Below are positions 26,701-40,068 of a stretch of DNA of 64,000 nucleotides, one piece after another. The stretch's first letter is position 1. Every line of letters begins with the position of its first letter. This DNA is from Amia ocellicauda (lineage: Eukaryota > Chordata > Actinopteri > Amiiformes > Amiidae), in the NCBI RefSeq assembly GCF_036373705.1, contig NC_089864.1:15486501-15550500 (forward strand), given 5' to 3'. The translations under genes were made by a program, and so were the position numbers. The notes under the pieces are model-generated. The model was not told the DNA's origin. It saw only the letters and a list, made by a program, of their open reading frames with translations, and made no database searches.

Positions 26701-29700
26701 AACTTTGTCAGGTTTAACTGCAACTTCTAAAGTAATACTGTTTTATACACATTAATACACTTACAATAATGACCCTAAATACACACGCACACACATTAGC
26801 AAAAACAAACACTTCCAAGCCAACTGTAATGTATAGATGTCACTGAATAGCAACAGTTTTACTAAATACTCACTATGGCTTTTGCTTTCATTCACTTTGC
26901 TAACAAGGAGAACTGCCATCTGGTCCGTCCCCATTCGGTCTTTGTTCATTCCAAACAGTTTGTTAATGTACTTCTCTGAAAAGACAAAATTAGGATTTCA
27001 GATTGTAACAAATGCTGGCAAAGTAAAGTAACGAGCAGCGCCTCAGACACTGAGAAAAGTCAGCGTAACTAAAACCCCCAAACTAAATAAGAATAACGAC
27101 ACCTGTCCAATAAAATGAAGCAGGCATTATTTATATTTAAGTGATCCCCAGGAAAGTAATATTGCAGAACATTGTCAGATGCTTTACTCTATAAATTTCT
27201 GATGATCAATTTATCAGGTGGGAATGATTAATATATTAATTAAATGTCAAGAGATGTGATGAAATTTGATAAGGTTAAGGTTGTATGTTTCACAATGTTA
27301 TTGGGTCAAAGATTTGTAATGCATTCTGCTGTAAAACTGAAAGCATAAAAATGTGCCTAAATGAGGCATTAGCACATTGCAGGGTAACCGCAGGCCAATC
27401 AATACGAATTTATACGACTTGGTAGACTGAACTCATTGCTCAATATCTCTGGTTTGGAGACTAAATGGTAAAGAAGCCAGTCCCACAGTTACGGAGAACA
27501 GAATGTTTAAGCATTGCAACATAAAAATCTATCATATTAAAATATATTTAGCCTATTGAAATGAGTAACATTTAGAGATTAGGGATTTAAAAAGGTACCT
27601 GTAGCAATACTGATGTCCTCAATTGTACTGGTTTCTGAACACCCAATGAGTGATAAATTATAACACACAATGTCCTGGAACAACTGGTTTCCAGTTAAAG
27701 TGCAATCCCTCATGTGTTGCCTGAAAGAATTACAAAAGGAATTAAAGCTTTCTAGAATGAACGAACGCCATTATACACTATACAAGATCATCTAACAGGT
27801 TGGTAATGTTTTCTTGGAAGAAGAACGGTGAGGGAAGAATGAAACTGGAAATTTAAAGATATCAATACCAGTCTCCGACTCCTTCCGGCGATTACTCAAG
27901 ACTTCTTTTCTGTACTTGTAATTTAGTCTTTCATTCTCCTGTAAGATTGCACTTCTATACATCATTCTGTCATACTCTTGCCTTTGCATTAATAGCTCTT
28001 GTATTGTTTATCTTGATTTCCCCTATGCTCCCTCTCCCTCAGCTCTTAACTGTGACTTAACATCTTGTCTGCACATATCAACTTTTACAATCTAGGATGC
28101 AAGACCTTATATATTGCTTACTGTATCCCCTATACACTTGTGTAAATTGTATTTTGCCTTGAACTGTACTATTGCACTTTGTACTGCTCTGATATTTTGT
28201 AAGTCGCCCTGATTCTTCTGCTAAGAAATAAATAATAAATCAACTGTAAAGTCACATGAACACTACACACACTGCTCATCTTATACACTTTTCCTTGTTT
28301 CTCACATATCCAAACTGAATGCATTAAGTCAACTTAAAGCACACCTGACAAATATATACTGATCATAGTAAATATTGTACATAGTTACTTACCATTTACA
28401 ATCATCATCGTTACACGTGCCAGTTAAATCAAACCGGCAGAAACACTTTTTCGGCTCAATGATATTGCTGTAGGAAGAGGAGCTTAGTGATAACTTCTCC
28501 TTGGTCCGGAAATATGGACTGAATCTAAATATTAAAAACAAGCAAAAGAGATCAAGCTTAATCAAGCTAGCAAGTATCACTAGTCTACTTTATTTATTGT
28601 TAATGTATTCATTACGTTCAGCTAAACTCTTCCATAAATAAAAGCTATGCATTTGTTTGTAGCGATATGGGAAAACACTTCAAATAGTGGCATAAAACTA
28701 GAAAGTTTAAATTCAAATTCTCATAAAGGTTCCTATAGTAGCAATGAGTAGAAATTGTATAAAATCTCCATTATCAGGGAACAGAAGTAAATATCTACTT
28801 TACATACAAGGAGAGTACCTGTAAGACTTAAAAACTAAGAGTGGACTGTGATACGGTCCAAAGGGGGACGGCTTCAGCTCTCCACGACCTGCTTGTGTGG
28901 CCACCAGGTCCAAATCCAGTGGGATCTCCTGGAAGACAGAATTGAATTGGAAGTGCGATAGAAAATCAAAGCTTTCGTATCCACATTGTGTTCAGGTTTA
29001 GCGGAACCGTTGTGTCCACTGGATGGATTCTTCCCCCTCTTTACCTTGCCACACACAGGCTTTCCAGTCGATGCCGTGATCTGAAAGCTACTTCTCTCAA
29101 TAAGCGCTTTCAAGTCCTCCGATTCCTTGTACCGTTTCTGCAGATCCTCTACGTTCAGGCCAAGGAAGAGCTCGGTCTCCTCCACCGTCTTCTTGGAGGG
29201 CTTGCTCTGGCTCTCTTTGCCTGCGCTGGCCTCCGTGTGTTTGAGGTTGGGCTTAGTAAAAGCCCCTGACTCCCTGAAAGAGCGCCGGCGCTCCCGGAGA
29301 GACAGAGACAGCTCCTCATCCTCCGCCTCATTCTCCTCACTGTCCAGAGTCAGTTTGTCCTGAGTGAGGTCGTGAAGCGAGGGCTGAGGGAGCGGGTATG
29401 TGGGAGGTTCTTCCCCAGCGACTGCCGGCTCCGATACCTCCTTGCTGCGCAGAGCCTGGGCCTCCTTGAGTTTCTGGATCTTCAGGGCGTACTCTGACTC
29501 CAGCTTCTGCAGACGCTTCTTCTCCTGCGCAATCAACTCTGCAAACTGCTTTCCTGGGCTCCTGGCAGTTGAGCCATCAAGGCGGAGAAGCTTGCTTGGC
29601 TTTAAAATGAAAAACATTACACAGCTAATTACACAGACATCCCAGAATGATATTTAGAACTAAAAATAAATAGTTTATTTAACATGAGTGACTATCATTT

Positions 29701-32700
29701 ATAGTGGCTAAGAAACACACTGTACCACGTCTACATACAGATTACGGGGCATTGTTTTGCTGTTGAACAAAACTCACCGACAGGTACGTGATTTCATTTT
29801 TGCGCTTCATTCCCCCATGGCCAGCGACAGCCTTGGCCTGGGCCAGGTCCTTCTCAAACTTTAGGGTCTGATGTTTCTTCACAGTCACACGGTGCTGCAC
29901 TCTATTGATCTGAGGAAAACGATTGAATAGCATATTTAGACATGATGCTTAACAATCCTCTGTACAAGTCTGAGGAGGAGAAAAATATATTTTTGTCATG
30001 CAATTCAATATATTTAAATCAGAAGTGGTTGATTTAGGACATTGACAGGATGTTTAAGCTTCATTAGAACCGATGATCACACACACTTATTTCTGCATGC
30101 ATAAATCAACACTTTCAACACTGACCTGTTCCTGCAGCTTCTTCAGAAGGATTTTGTTGGCATTAACAATCCTTTCAGTTGCCAGCAACTGTTCCTTTAG
30201 CTTGGCTACCTTTGTTTCAGATACTTTGAGAGACTCTTTTTTCTTCAGCTCCTGCTGTAAAAGGTGCTTCAGGAGCAGCTCTTCCTTTAAAAGCAGGTTT
30301 CTGAGTTTGAGAAGGAAAGAAAAGGCTGCTTTAATGGGGATTTTACAAAACTGACAATCTCATTTCAACTGACTACGATGTAACAAGATTTATTTATACA
30401 GTTTATTCAAGGAGTTTATTCAAAGTCTAGACAGAACTTACTTGTGTTTTGTAAGCTTATCTTCCGCCTCTGTGACCTGTAAATCGGCCACTGCTGATCT
30501 TCCCATAACATCCAACTCCACATCCGAGTTCACAGGAGAAGGGGTACCCCTGGACTGATCAGACCTCAAAACTCTCTGCCTTTCCCTACTACAAAAGAAA
30601 AAAAAGGTTAGTATCCAGATTTGGTAAAATACGGTCACTTTTAATGTTGGCTGCAAAATATTTTTGGAATACCTTGCAATTTCTTCCTTTAACAGGCGAT
30701 ATTCAATCTTCTTATTATCCGGGAGGGCTTCTGGGGTTTTAACAGGGTTGTTCTCCTTTTCTGATACTGAAGGAGCTTTTGGTTTCGATGCCTGCAAGAG
30801 AATGAGGTGGGGGACTGTAAGACAGTATGTGTGAATCCACAACGATCATCCGTAGCGCATATATACAGTGAAAGAGGAACAAATCGTCAATGCGTGTTGT
30901 TTTTAACCTTTATAAAATAACCAAAGTAATAATCAGAAAATGCTTTCCAGATGTATATTAATGAAGAATCTTGACCTGTACATAACTGCGGCCTACGTAA
31001 TTCCCATTAACAAGGCAGTTACTGTACCTCTACTGTCCTCCTGGCTTCCTTTATCATGGACTCCAGACCTCCAAAGACGAATCTGTTGGCGCTGGGAGCT
31101 TCGCCCTCCGACTCGCTGTCATCAGAGTCATTCAGCTGCACAACCACAGCTTTGTGCCTGGGGAGCTGCGAAACAACGGAAGCAGTTGTGAGGCTCAGAC
31201 ATGCATGCAAGAACTCAAACATTAAAAAAAAATATATAGTACTGCATTATCAGCCAAAAATAAACCCGGTACACAAGTGACAATTTCATTTTTAATTTGA
31301 ATTAATTGTTCATAAATTGACTCTTTCTAAAGTCAATCCTTGAAGAGGTCCTCATGGCTTTTGACAATCTTCTTATCATGGCCAAACAACAATTTGATAC
31401 ATGACTGACCCCTGCAATAAAGATTTGATGGGAATGCAAAAGGAATGTGATTTTGGAATGCAGAATCAAAATTAAAGTAAAACAGCAAAAGAAAATGTAT
31501 ATGTACACAATCGCCAAAGAAAATGTGTCAAATTGTTAAAATACTTATGAACAGTATTAATTTTCTTTAAATAATTGCACACAATTGTTTGCATACACAT
31601 TTCAGATGTGTATGAATCTCTCAAAAAACAAAATGTGAGCCAAGAGAAAAGCAAGAGCGTGCTTTACTTGCTGTAACTGCAGTCCCTGTGGTGTGCTGGT
31701 TATCGCAGAGAGCTCCATCAGCCCGATCTGATACATTAACTCGGCTTTTTAGGCTGTGGTTTTGCAGTGCAAAGATAAGAGATGGGCGAACCTTGAATGC
31801 TACAGAAGGTAGCATTTTGGATGCCAGTTATGGCAGTAAGTTGAGTTTAATAGTTTACAACAAATGCCAACTTACATAAATATATTAGTGCATACAAAAG
31901 CCAGAACCCCAATCCTAGGTAATTCTTTACACTTATAGTAGAAATTTTGACATATGGCAAAAGTATAAACTAAGCTGCCATGAAGTCTATATTTACAGCT
32001 CAGACAGACAGCATCGTCAATGTGCTGAGAGGACAAATAAAACCAAAATACTACTGCTGTGCTTTCAGCTTTGTTTCTTTAGTTAAGAGACAGATATAAC
32101 ATATACAGTACTCATATATGCCTAGTATTTCATGCAGAAAAATAATAGTCACATTGAGCCGAGTTCTGGCAATTCCTGGACTGCATGTTAAAACTTGGTG
32201 GAACACAGCAAAAAAGAATAGGGGACGGGGAGGCTTGGAATGAATAACCAGAAGAATAGAAATGCCTGTCTGAAATTAAACAATAGGAGCTAATCCTAAT
32301 ACATGGTCAGATCTACACAGAAGATCTCGCTACCAGCATGAACTCACTAGAAATAAAAACAAAGGTAGCAGACTTTCAACACCACATCTGATCATTCTTG
32401 TGCTCGTGCATCGTGAAAATTAAACCTCTTGTAACGTGAAGACAGCAAGCTCAATGTTTCTGTTCATTGCCAAGAATTTCGCTTAAAAAGCATAACATTC
32501 ATTTGTAAACTTGTTGACAATGGAAGCATTCAAAGATAACCGTTAGAAATAAATTTGTTAAGGCTGACGGCTATCTTTAAAAGAAAATAAAATTAATAAA
32601 GTAATGCATTATTCCAAGCAAAAGCACAAATTCTTCAGAGTATACACGTGTATTTACTGAACTGATGATTAGTCAAGGCATGTTATTTTAGAAAATTAAG

Positions 32701-35700
32701 ATGCTTTTGTAAGATAGGAGAAGTTCATGGAATAATTCCTATTAGACTCTTTTACAGGCTTTGAACCATTTTCCTCTCCAAAACATTGAGTCGTAATCTT
32801 AAACTGCCATAAAACCTCTGATTTAAAATATTAGAGGGTTCTTCTTCCTTTCTTACACTTACCACCAGCAGGGATCGGGGGGCAGGAGGTCCTCGGACGT
32901 ATTTCATGCTAGGTGGGCGTAACTGAGCAACTGTGTTCATGCTGACAGTTGATAAGTTACTTCTTGGTAACTTCTTGGTAAAAGTAATGGGAGGTGAAGG
33001 TGGGCCGCTATTGCTGGAGGTCTCCTATAAATGTGATGAGAAAAGAAGTTACTCAGCCTTTCCTTTGTGTCATTTTCCTAAATATCCACACTTGCTAGAT
33101 CTGTATTTACTATAGGAAATGTCTAATCTAAAGGTTTTACAAAATACATTTCTAGCAGGATATACATTTTATTTATATTAAAATTAAATAAATAAAAAGT
33201 ATAAGCTCTCTATGTAGTTCCCTCTCACCTGTTATGTACTACAAAGAGGTAGAACACATTTTATTTATACCCTTCTTAACTCACAGCCATAACAGTCAAT
33301 GCACGGCTCTAATTTAAAGACAATAATAAGTATCAAGATGTACAACAAATGGCTAGAGACAAGCCCACAGTGCAACTTGTCTGCAGTAATTCAGATGCAC
33401 AGGAAACCCAGTGCAAGGCTGCCACCTGCTGGCCTGTCTGCACAGCTAAGCTCCACATGTACCTCGGATTTGACAGCCCGCTTGTTGGCCAGAGACTTCA
33501 GCAGTTCCTCCCGGAGCAACATCTCCTCTTCCTCCTCCTCGTCTGCAAACGGAGGCTTGGGGGGCTGCTCTGGCTCCTCGGGGGGCAGTGGGGGCAGAGG
33601 AGGAGGGGGATCTGAAGGACCAAGTACCAGTGGGTCCAGGTAATGCTGATTCAAAGCATGGATTGTCTGTAGAAGACCAAACAAAAAGAAAAAAGTTCAC
33701 AAAGGACAACTTCTAGAGACATTTTTTAAGATTTTATAGTAGCCACTCTTAGGTCTAAGAGGACTAACAATCAAAAATATAGATTTCATGCTAAATAAGG
33801 TGAATATTCTTTGTGCCTGTTTGGTCAAAGTCCAATTCCAATATCCTTCATCTTGCAGGCAGTGTCTAGACACAACAGGAAGCTTGCGTATTTAGTCTGA
33901 CTCATACCCCAGTTGCACAGGCAGTGTCAGTCTAGAGACGGTCAATCGAGACAGAACCTCTGTGCCACATACTATGTGAAGCAAGACGACCCACAGAAGC
34001 ATACTTCTTTCATGAAGAGATTTGGACATTCTGATTTCTTGAAAGTCCCACATTCAAGAGAATTGCGATCGAGTAATATGCTAAAATAAATTAAAATCTG
34101 AAACATTTCAAACAAGGTAACTGGCAATATATAAAAAAATGCATATTGTACTTTAATCACTAACAGATTATATACATTCACAATAAGACAAAAATCTGAG
34201 CAGTACTGAAGTTGTATTGTTATGCATAGCAAATCCTACATACCATGCCATGAGGAGTAACACCCAAAGGAAACTGGGACATTTGAAGGAAATATGGAGG
34301 AACATCGTCTGAGAGAGGGTTGTGTGCTGGGGAAGATGCTGTGAAATCGTATGAAAAGAAAAGAGTTAAACGATGATATACAAATTGTGGACAAAAGCTA
34401 ACTGCCAAAATGTATAACAAATCAAAATAAAACAAACACATACAAATATGTACAAAATGATCAGGCTGTCCTCCCCGTGTACACAAAGAAAACCACATCA
34501 CCTGGTGAATTGGTTTCACTGTCTGTATCCATAGCCACCTCGTCATAATTGTCATACTGGTACAGGTTTCCAGACGTGTCCGTGCCCAGCTTGCTCAGAG
34601 ATTTTCGGTGTTCCGTGTCCAGGGACTGCGGAGACGTTAAGGAGTACGTTATGAAAACGGTAATATCCATTACAGCTAACCGGGTTAAGGTCTCACCCCT
34701 TTTTAATAATCAATAACTTAAACTAAATTAGTAGAAAAATCAGCTGTAGCATAAAATAAAAGCCCCTGCTGCCATTAACCTCAGCCACTCCGGTCTCTCC
34801 AAGGAAACAGAGGGAACGGAGCCTGTTTACCACAACACAGCAGCCCTGGGACTCCCAGCACACAGCAATTGGTTACAAATGAACAGGGACTCCCAGGCGA
34901 GCACCAACTGTACTATAAATACACAAGGCTTGTACTAGCCACATACTACTGCCTTAGAGTAAATGCCTCTTCAGAATAAAGGGAGGGCAGTGTCACTTAA
35001 ATACAAATATAACCTCTGTATATCATTTATAAACAATTCCCAGAAGATAACTGTATACAAATATTGGAGCTGGGTTTTACTTTAAGTTGTGTTGAGAGGT
35101 CAATTAAAACTAACGGCTGTTATATTGTGTTACTTACCGCACCAAGACTGTAAGAATTCCACCTTATACGTCCTGCCTGATAAAGTAAATATATATATAT
35201 AAATGCATCTACTCGAAAGCTCAATTTGTCAAACTATAATGGTTTGCCTTTTATCACACTGTAAACACGTTTGAAAAAGCTTAATCTATCAAACTTTTTA
35301 AGCTTAAGCTCACTTTGATTAACCAAGCCAGTTCAAATGGAGCGCTCCGAGTTTCTGCAACTCTGAAGCTCGGTTTTGAAACCCAAATCGACAGGGGACA
35401 AGCACTGCAATCTCACCTTGCTCCGCGACCGCCTCTTCCCTCCCACGAGCTTCATGAAGCGGTTGTATTGCTCGTCCTGATTGGACAGATCCCGGATCTT
35501 GCGGATCTCATCCTCCCGTTTCCTGCGCTCCTCCTCGTCGACCCGTCTTTGCTCTTCCTCCTCGCCCTGGGGCTTGTCCTGCTCTTTCTGCTGCTGGAGC
35601 TTCCATGTGCGCACCTGCTGCTTTCGCCAGGCCTGTTTAGCAGCTGAGCCTGATAGCATGCACATAAGAATATTAAAAGCTTGCCCATGTAACAGAATCT

Positions 35701-38499
35701 TCCAATCAAAATCAGTTCATCAGCTCGCAATAAAGCGAGACATTTAAAAACAATGCTCACCTGGACTGACGTTTTTCTTCCCCGTGTGGGTTTTGGCTGT
35801 AGCTTTTCCCTTGTCCTGCGTGGGCTTGATTTTGGTGAGCTTCTCCTTGCTCTCCTTCAATACCTGCTGTTCCTTCTGTTGCCACTTCTTGCTGGCAGAC
35901 TGCAGGGCCAGGAGGCGCAGCTGCAGCTCTGAGACCTCCTCATCCTCGTCTTTAACCTCCTGGATCAGACAGACAGGAATGAGTGCCACACAAAAAATGA
36001 ATTTCCCATTTTACCACTTTAAGAGATTTATGATGTTGCAAACCCATCTTATTTTTAAGGATTTTTATGGTCTTATCTTAAAAATGACCTTTTCAAGTCA
36101 AGCTTATTCTACGGTTTTAGCCAGTTTATGCTTTTAGGCTGTAGACATTTGTTGATGTAATGCAGGTTAAGGGCCAGTCAGGCCTCACTGTTCATCTGGA
36201 AATGCCCTTACCTTCTCGGGTAACTCATCTGATTCTTTGCTGCTTTGACAAGAAATATTGGCATCACATTCCTCCTCTTCTTTCACTAAAGCTAAAATAA
36301 TTGAAACGAATGAAAACAAACATGATAAAAGCATTAGTTTCAAATTTAAGACACTAAACATTGCCTAATATAGGAGAGGCTAGATATTGCCTAACATAGG
36401 TTGACAATGCAAAAAGGAGAATTGGAAGCTGGTTTTAAGAACTTAAGCGTTTTAGTTTAAGATAAAATTACACTAGATTATGTTAAATATTAGTTTGAAA
36501 TGATCAGTTCTTGGAAAGTGTCAATCTAAAAAATGTGATGTAAATAAAATGTAGTAAAATAGTTTTGAAGACTTAAAACATATTGAGATAATATAAAACA
36601 TCTCAAAAAGATTAAGTGAAAGGTTTTCATTATGAAGTGTGGGACAATTTACAGCCTTCAGAAAATGGTGAAAGCACTATAATTTTCTAGGGTAGAAGTT
36701 GGAACTAAAAAGTGTAACCAACTACACAAATGCCAACCTACCAGAGCAGCTGTATGTACCCAGTCAACCTCGTTTCAATTGTTTTACTCAGGTGGATGTT
36801 TCTGTACCTTTTGAAGTGTCACTAGACTCAGGAGGGCTCATGTCAGTCTCCTCCGCATTGTCGTCTCCGTCCTCCTCTGTGCTTTTCCTGTTCATCGCGT
36901 CCCTCTCAGCAGGCGTCAGGAGCTTCTGTCTTAAAGGCTTCAGGTTAAAGGCCTGAAACACTTTGATCTCTGGCTTCTCTGGAGACGGAGACTCTTTCTT
37001 TGCAGCTTCTTTCTGGATACTGTCGGGCTCTGAAACAGTCTGTTCAATACTTGGGGTTATTTCGATCTCCTTCACAGGAGACTCTTCTTTGGAGCTCAAT
37101 GCCATCTTCTCCTCTTTCCTAATACATTCCAGCTCGTGCTGAATTTGCTTATACTTCATAAGCAAGTCTTCAAAGCTTTCCTCAACACCATTTTCAGTTT
37201 TGGCAGTGGCATAGGTTGGCTTCCTAGTAGCCACAGGCCTCCCAATAAATTTAGCTGAACACAGGGGTAAAGGAAGGTAAACTATTAAAATGAATTACCA
37301 ACACAACAATGATTACAAAACACAAAACATCTTAGCTAGCTTACAGAAATGTACAGTTGGGTTGTATTCTTTATATTATAGTTCTATATTAAGTTGCAAT
37401 TCACAGCTTACCCACATGAATGGACTTTCCAAGAGATTACCCTTTCTTTATTTATTTATTTTTTTCTCCAATGAAGATTTACCCCTTTTGATCAAATATA
37501 TTTTCCTGAGGTTTAAATCAACTGATGTGTGGGAAATATTTAACCATGTTGTTGCAAATTATTGCACTACAATCAACTGAAATGTTTTATCATCATATAT
37601 TAAATATCAAGGTTGCCCATGGATTGTAAGATGTTTCAAAGCTACTCAACGTGCACATCTAATTTCCTTCTCATTAGGTTTCATTAATTTGCCTGCCTGT
37701 TATTATTATTCATATTAATAATATTGATAATATAATTCTAGCTACACGTACATAACCTTTAGAGATGCAGAGGGCTTTCTGACGCTTAATGGTGACAGTA
37801 GGATAATAGGATTGCTATGGACAGGAATATTTATAGCCAGTTACCCAATTTGGACATGTTCACATTTTCAGTGTATGGAAAAATATACACACCCGTTCTA
37901 CTGAAAATTTTTCCTATTAATTCTGTATATAATAAGAAGTACTGCAGTGTCAACAGATCTAACAAAAGGATACGTTTTCTCTGAGGCGACTCCTTTCTGT
38001 TCGACCCCCCAGGAAAGCCCAGTCGGACCGGCGGAGGCCTCCCAGTCCCCCGGTCTCCCGCAGCCTCGCCCCAGCCTCCTCGCCCCCAGTCGCCGCGTCC
38101 ATCGTTCGGTCTGCCCCGGTACCTCAGCCTGCCCAGCGCGGTGTGACTGCGCTCCCAGAAGGAGGACCTGGGGCCCGGGTCACAGTGCTGGCCCGAGAGA
38201 GACCGGTCGAGTCCCCCTTGCTGCCTGTGCCCGGCTGAGCTCTGGGGGTGAGGATGTGGACCTCGGTTGAAGGGCATTTTCCCTCGGAAGTCATGGCCTG
38301 GTCCCCCCATAGACGGGGGCATTTTACGTGGCGGAGCCTTGGCTTTGCGAGCGGAACGCCCTGAGCTGCTGATAAAGCTCCCGCTAGGCCTCTTATCGCG
38401 GCGCACGAACAGCATTTCCTCCGTGTCATCGTCGCTGATCTCTCCGTCTTCCAGCTCGCCCTCTTCCCTGGGCGACCGGCCGCTGGAGTTCAGCTCCAT
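17721..38499 (-). CDS. zfc3h1: ZFC3H1, zinc-finger core of the PAXT nuclear exosome adaptor
   Basis: With MTR4 and PABPN1, ZFC3H1 sends polyadenylated nuclear RNA to the exosome (known). Complete: 35 coding exons, 5895 nt, 1964 aa (human about 1990), every junction AG/GT and in phase. Exons from the 5' end: 37974-38499, 36808-37254, 36212-36291, 35761-35959, 35417-35643, 34502-34625, 34244-34338, 33463-33666, 32863-33024, 31028-31165, 30673-30791, 30442-30588, 30126-30300, 29778-29909, 29045-29599, 28819-28928, 28393-28524, 27599-27720, 26874-26975, 26454-26579, 26093-26279, 25812-25998, 25225-25413, 23898-24138, 23182-23287, 22900-23098, 22507-22568, 20739-20846, 20460-20564, 19830-19974, 19021-19121, 18571-18672, 18391-18430, 17991-18053, 17721-17858. 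Visible parts: acidic N-terminus EEGELEDGEISDDD; Glu/Lys-rich helices; proline-rich block near 580-610; coiled coil near 820-925; CCCH finger C1176, C1184, C1189, H1193 (CX7CX4CX3H), split by an intron; HAT/TPR-like helical repeats from about 1310 to the end. Exon 27 (62 nt) is the least conserved part. The start is the first ATG in a CpG-rich exon. Confidence 0.96.
27950..28245 (+). repeat. Probable SINE/LINE 3' tail in ZFC3H1 intron 17
   Basis: The segment ends with tttgtaagtcgccctg, then a ctgctaagaaataaataataaat-type tail, which I recognise as the 3' end shared by many fish L2-tailed SINEs and LINEs. It reads on the plus strand, antisense to ZFC3H1. The 5' limit is not clear, and an open minus-strand stretch (27792-27989) next to it matches no known exon. 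Confidence 0.5.
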
Positions 38500-38710
38500 T
38501 GCCGTGTTTTGTCGCTCAGTTGATGTGTTTTAATTACGCGTTCAGAGCCCTCGGTCCCTCCGGGGATTCACACCGCCAGAGCCGACAACCCAGAGCCGCT
38601 GCCGTGCTTTCCTGGAGCTCGGTGCAGCGCTTGCCTTTGCCCAGGGTATCGCGATAGTTTGGGAGACTGTAGTGTTGTACGTAATTGACGTGACGTGCCT
38701 TACGCTTAAA
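38500..38710 (-). promoter_or_regulatory. zfc3h1: ZFC3H1 promoter and 5' UTR (CpG-rich)
   Basis: CpG-dense sequence directly upstream of the ZFC3H1 start codon, continuing the CpG-rich exon 1. At 38686-38697 there is a doubled CREB/ATF half-site, TGACGTGACGTG. No TATA box is evident, as expected for a housekeeping promoter. The transcription start is not determined. Confidence 0.6.
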
Positions 38711-40005
38711 ACGCTTACAGTACTATGTTTTCGTAAGGGGGCGCTGGTGATTTATAAACACTTTTTCTTACTTAAGTGCTATTTGATGTTTATTCAGGTT
38801 ATGTACATACATTTCTATCTATATATAAATATGTCTAAATGTCTTCTGTGGCAGCAGTCATTACCCACAAAGTGTTTAAGTGACATTAAAGTAAAGTGTA
38901 TACATGGGCATGTCAAACACTAGACTATAATGCAATGAGTTTGTGAGTGAAGAAATATGAATATAATATAATATACAACTATCCGAAATAAGGTATATCA
39001 ATGCGGCAGTAGTATAAATGAAAATAGAACAATTGAAAACACTGAGAATATGGACAACTGAATAAGATTTGAAATATTTAAACATATTGCACAGAAACAA
39101 ATCATACCACCACATCCCACAGGGCTGGATTATAACATGTCGAAGTCCTAAACTAGGTCAAGTTTCAAAGCCCCCTTAGCATTACCAAAAAACTATACTA
39201 ACACAAATGACAAGGGAAATAGAAATATCAAAGCTTTATATTTACATATGTACATATAGACGAAGGCATAATTAATAAAACCAGTAATCTAATTAAAACA
39301 TATGTTATGTTTTCATTGTGAAGTACATTCAGATGGAAATACTTATAGATAAATACTTATACTTAATAGATTCCCTAATTACCATAAACTTTAATCTACA
39401 GCAACACAAGAACTGAATTACAAAGTGATTACCAGGCAGCGGAAGTTTTTGTTATGGTAATTCGTTGTACATTCAACAGATTACATACAGATAAAATATA
39501 AAGATTTTGTCAGGGTTTGTGAAAAACAATCCTATTTAAATGCATCAACATTTCAGATTGTAACACAAAATGTGACAAAGTCCAATGGGGGTGAAAACTT
39601 CCTATAGACACTCTATATTGTCTTGTAAATGCCATATCGTGCTGTTTGTATATCTTGTTATATCATTGTAACAACACATCTGTTTGCTACTACTAACAAC
39701 TGTGTGTGTGTGTGTTTGTGCGTATCCCTCTGTCTGCTCTCTGGTGACAAGGATATCCCATATCCAGCCCAAATTCTTACACTACACTACTGTTATAGGG
39801 GAAAAGTGTTGCAGCCTGAAATCGCTTTTATGATTATATTGCCACTAAAACATTGTTCTGTGGTCTGTTTGTCAGCATCTTGGTGTATGTCAGTCAGTCA
39901 GTCATTGTATGTGTCAGATTCTGGTTTGCTATGTATGATTTTCAATTTCATTACACATTTGTAATCTCTCAGCCTAAAAATTGTAGGAGGAGTTTGTGAT
40001 TGTTG

Positions 40006-40068
<63 letters not shown>

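Noticed and set aside
27792..27989. Minus-strand open stretch rich in charged residues (EYDRMMYR...NERLNYKYRKE) as an extra ZFC3H1 exon
   Set aside because: ZFC3H1 exons 17 and 18 join in phase across it and the human protein has no such insert; it adjoins a plus-strand SINE/LINE tail and is likely repeat-derived.
37831..37973. Continuation of the ZFC3H1 exon 1 frame past 37974
   Set aside because: The donor (AAAC/GTATCC) at 37974 joins in phase to exon 2 and restores the conserved protein; the read-through is intronic and non-conserved.
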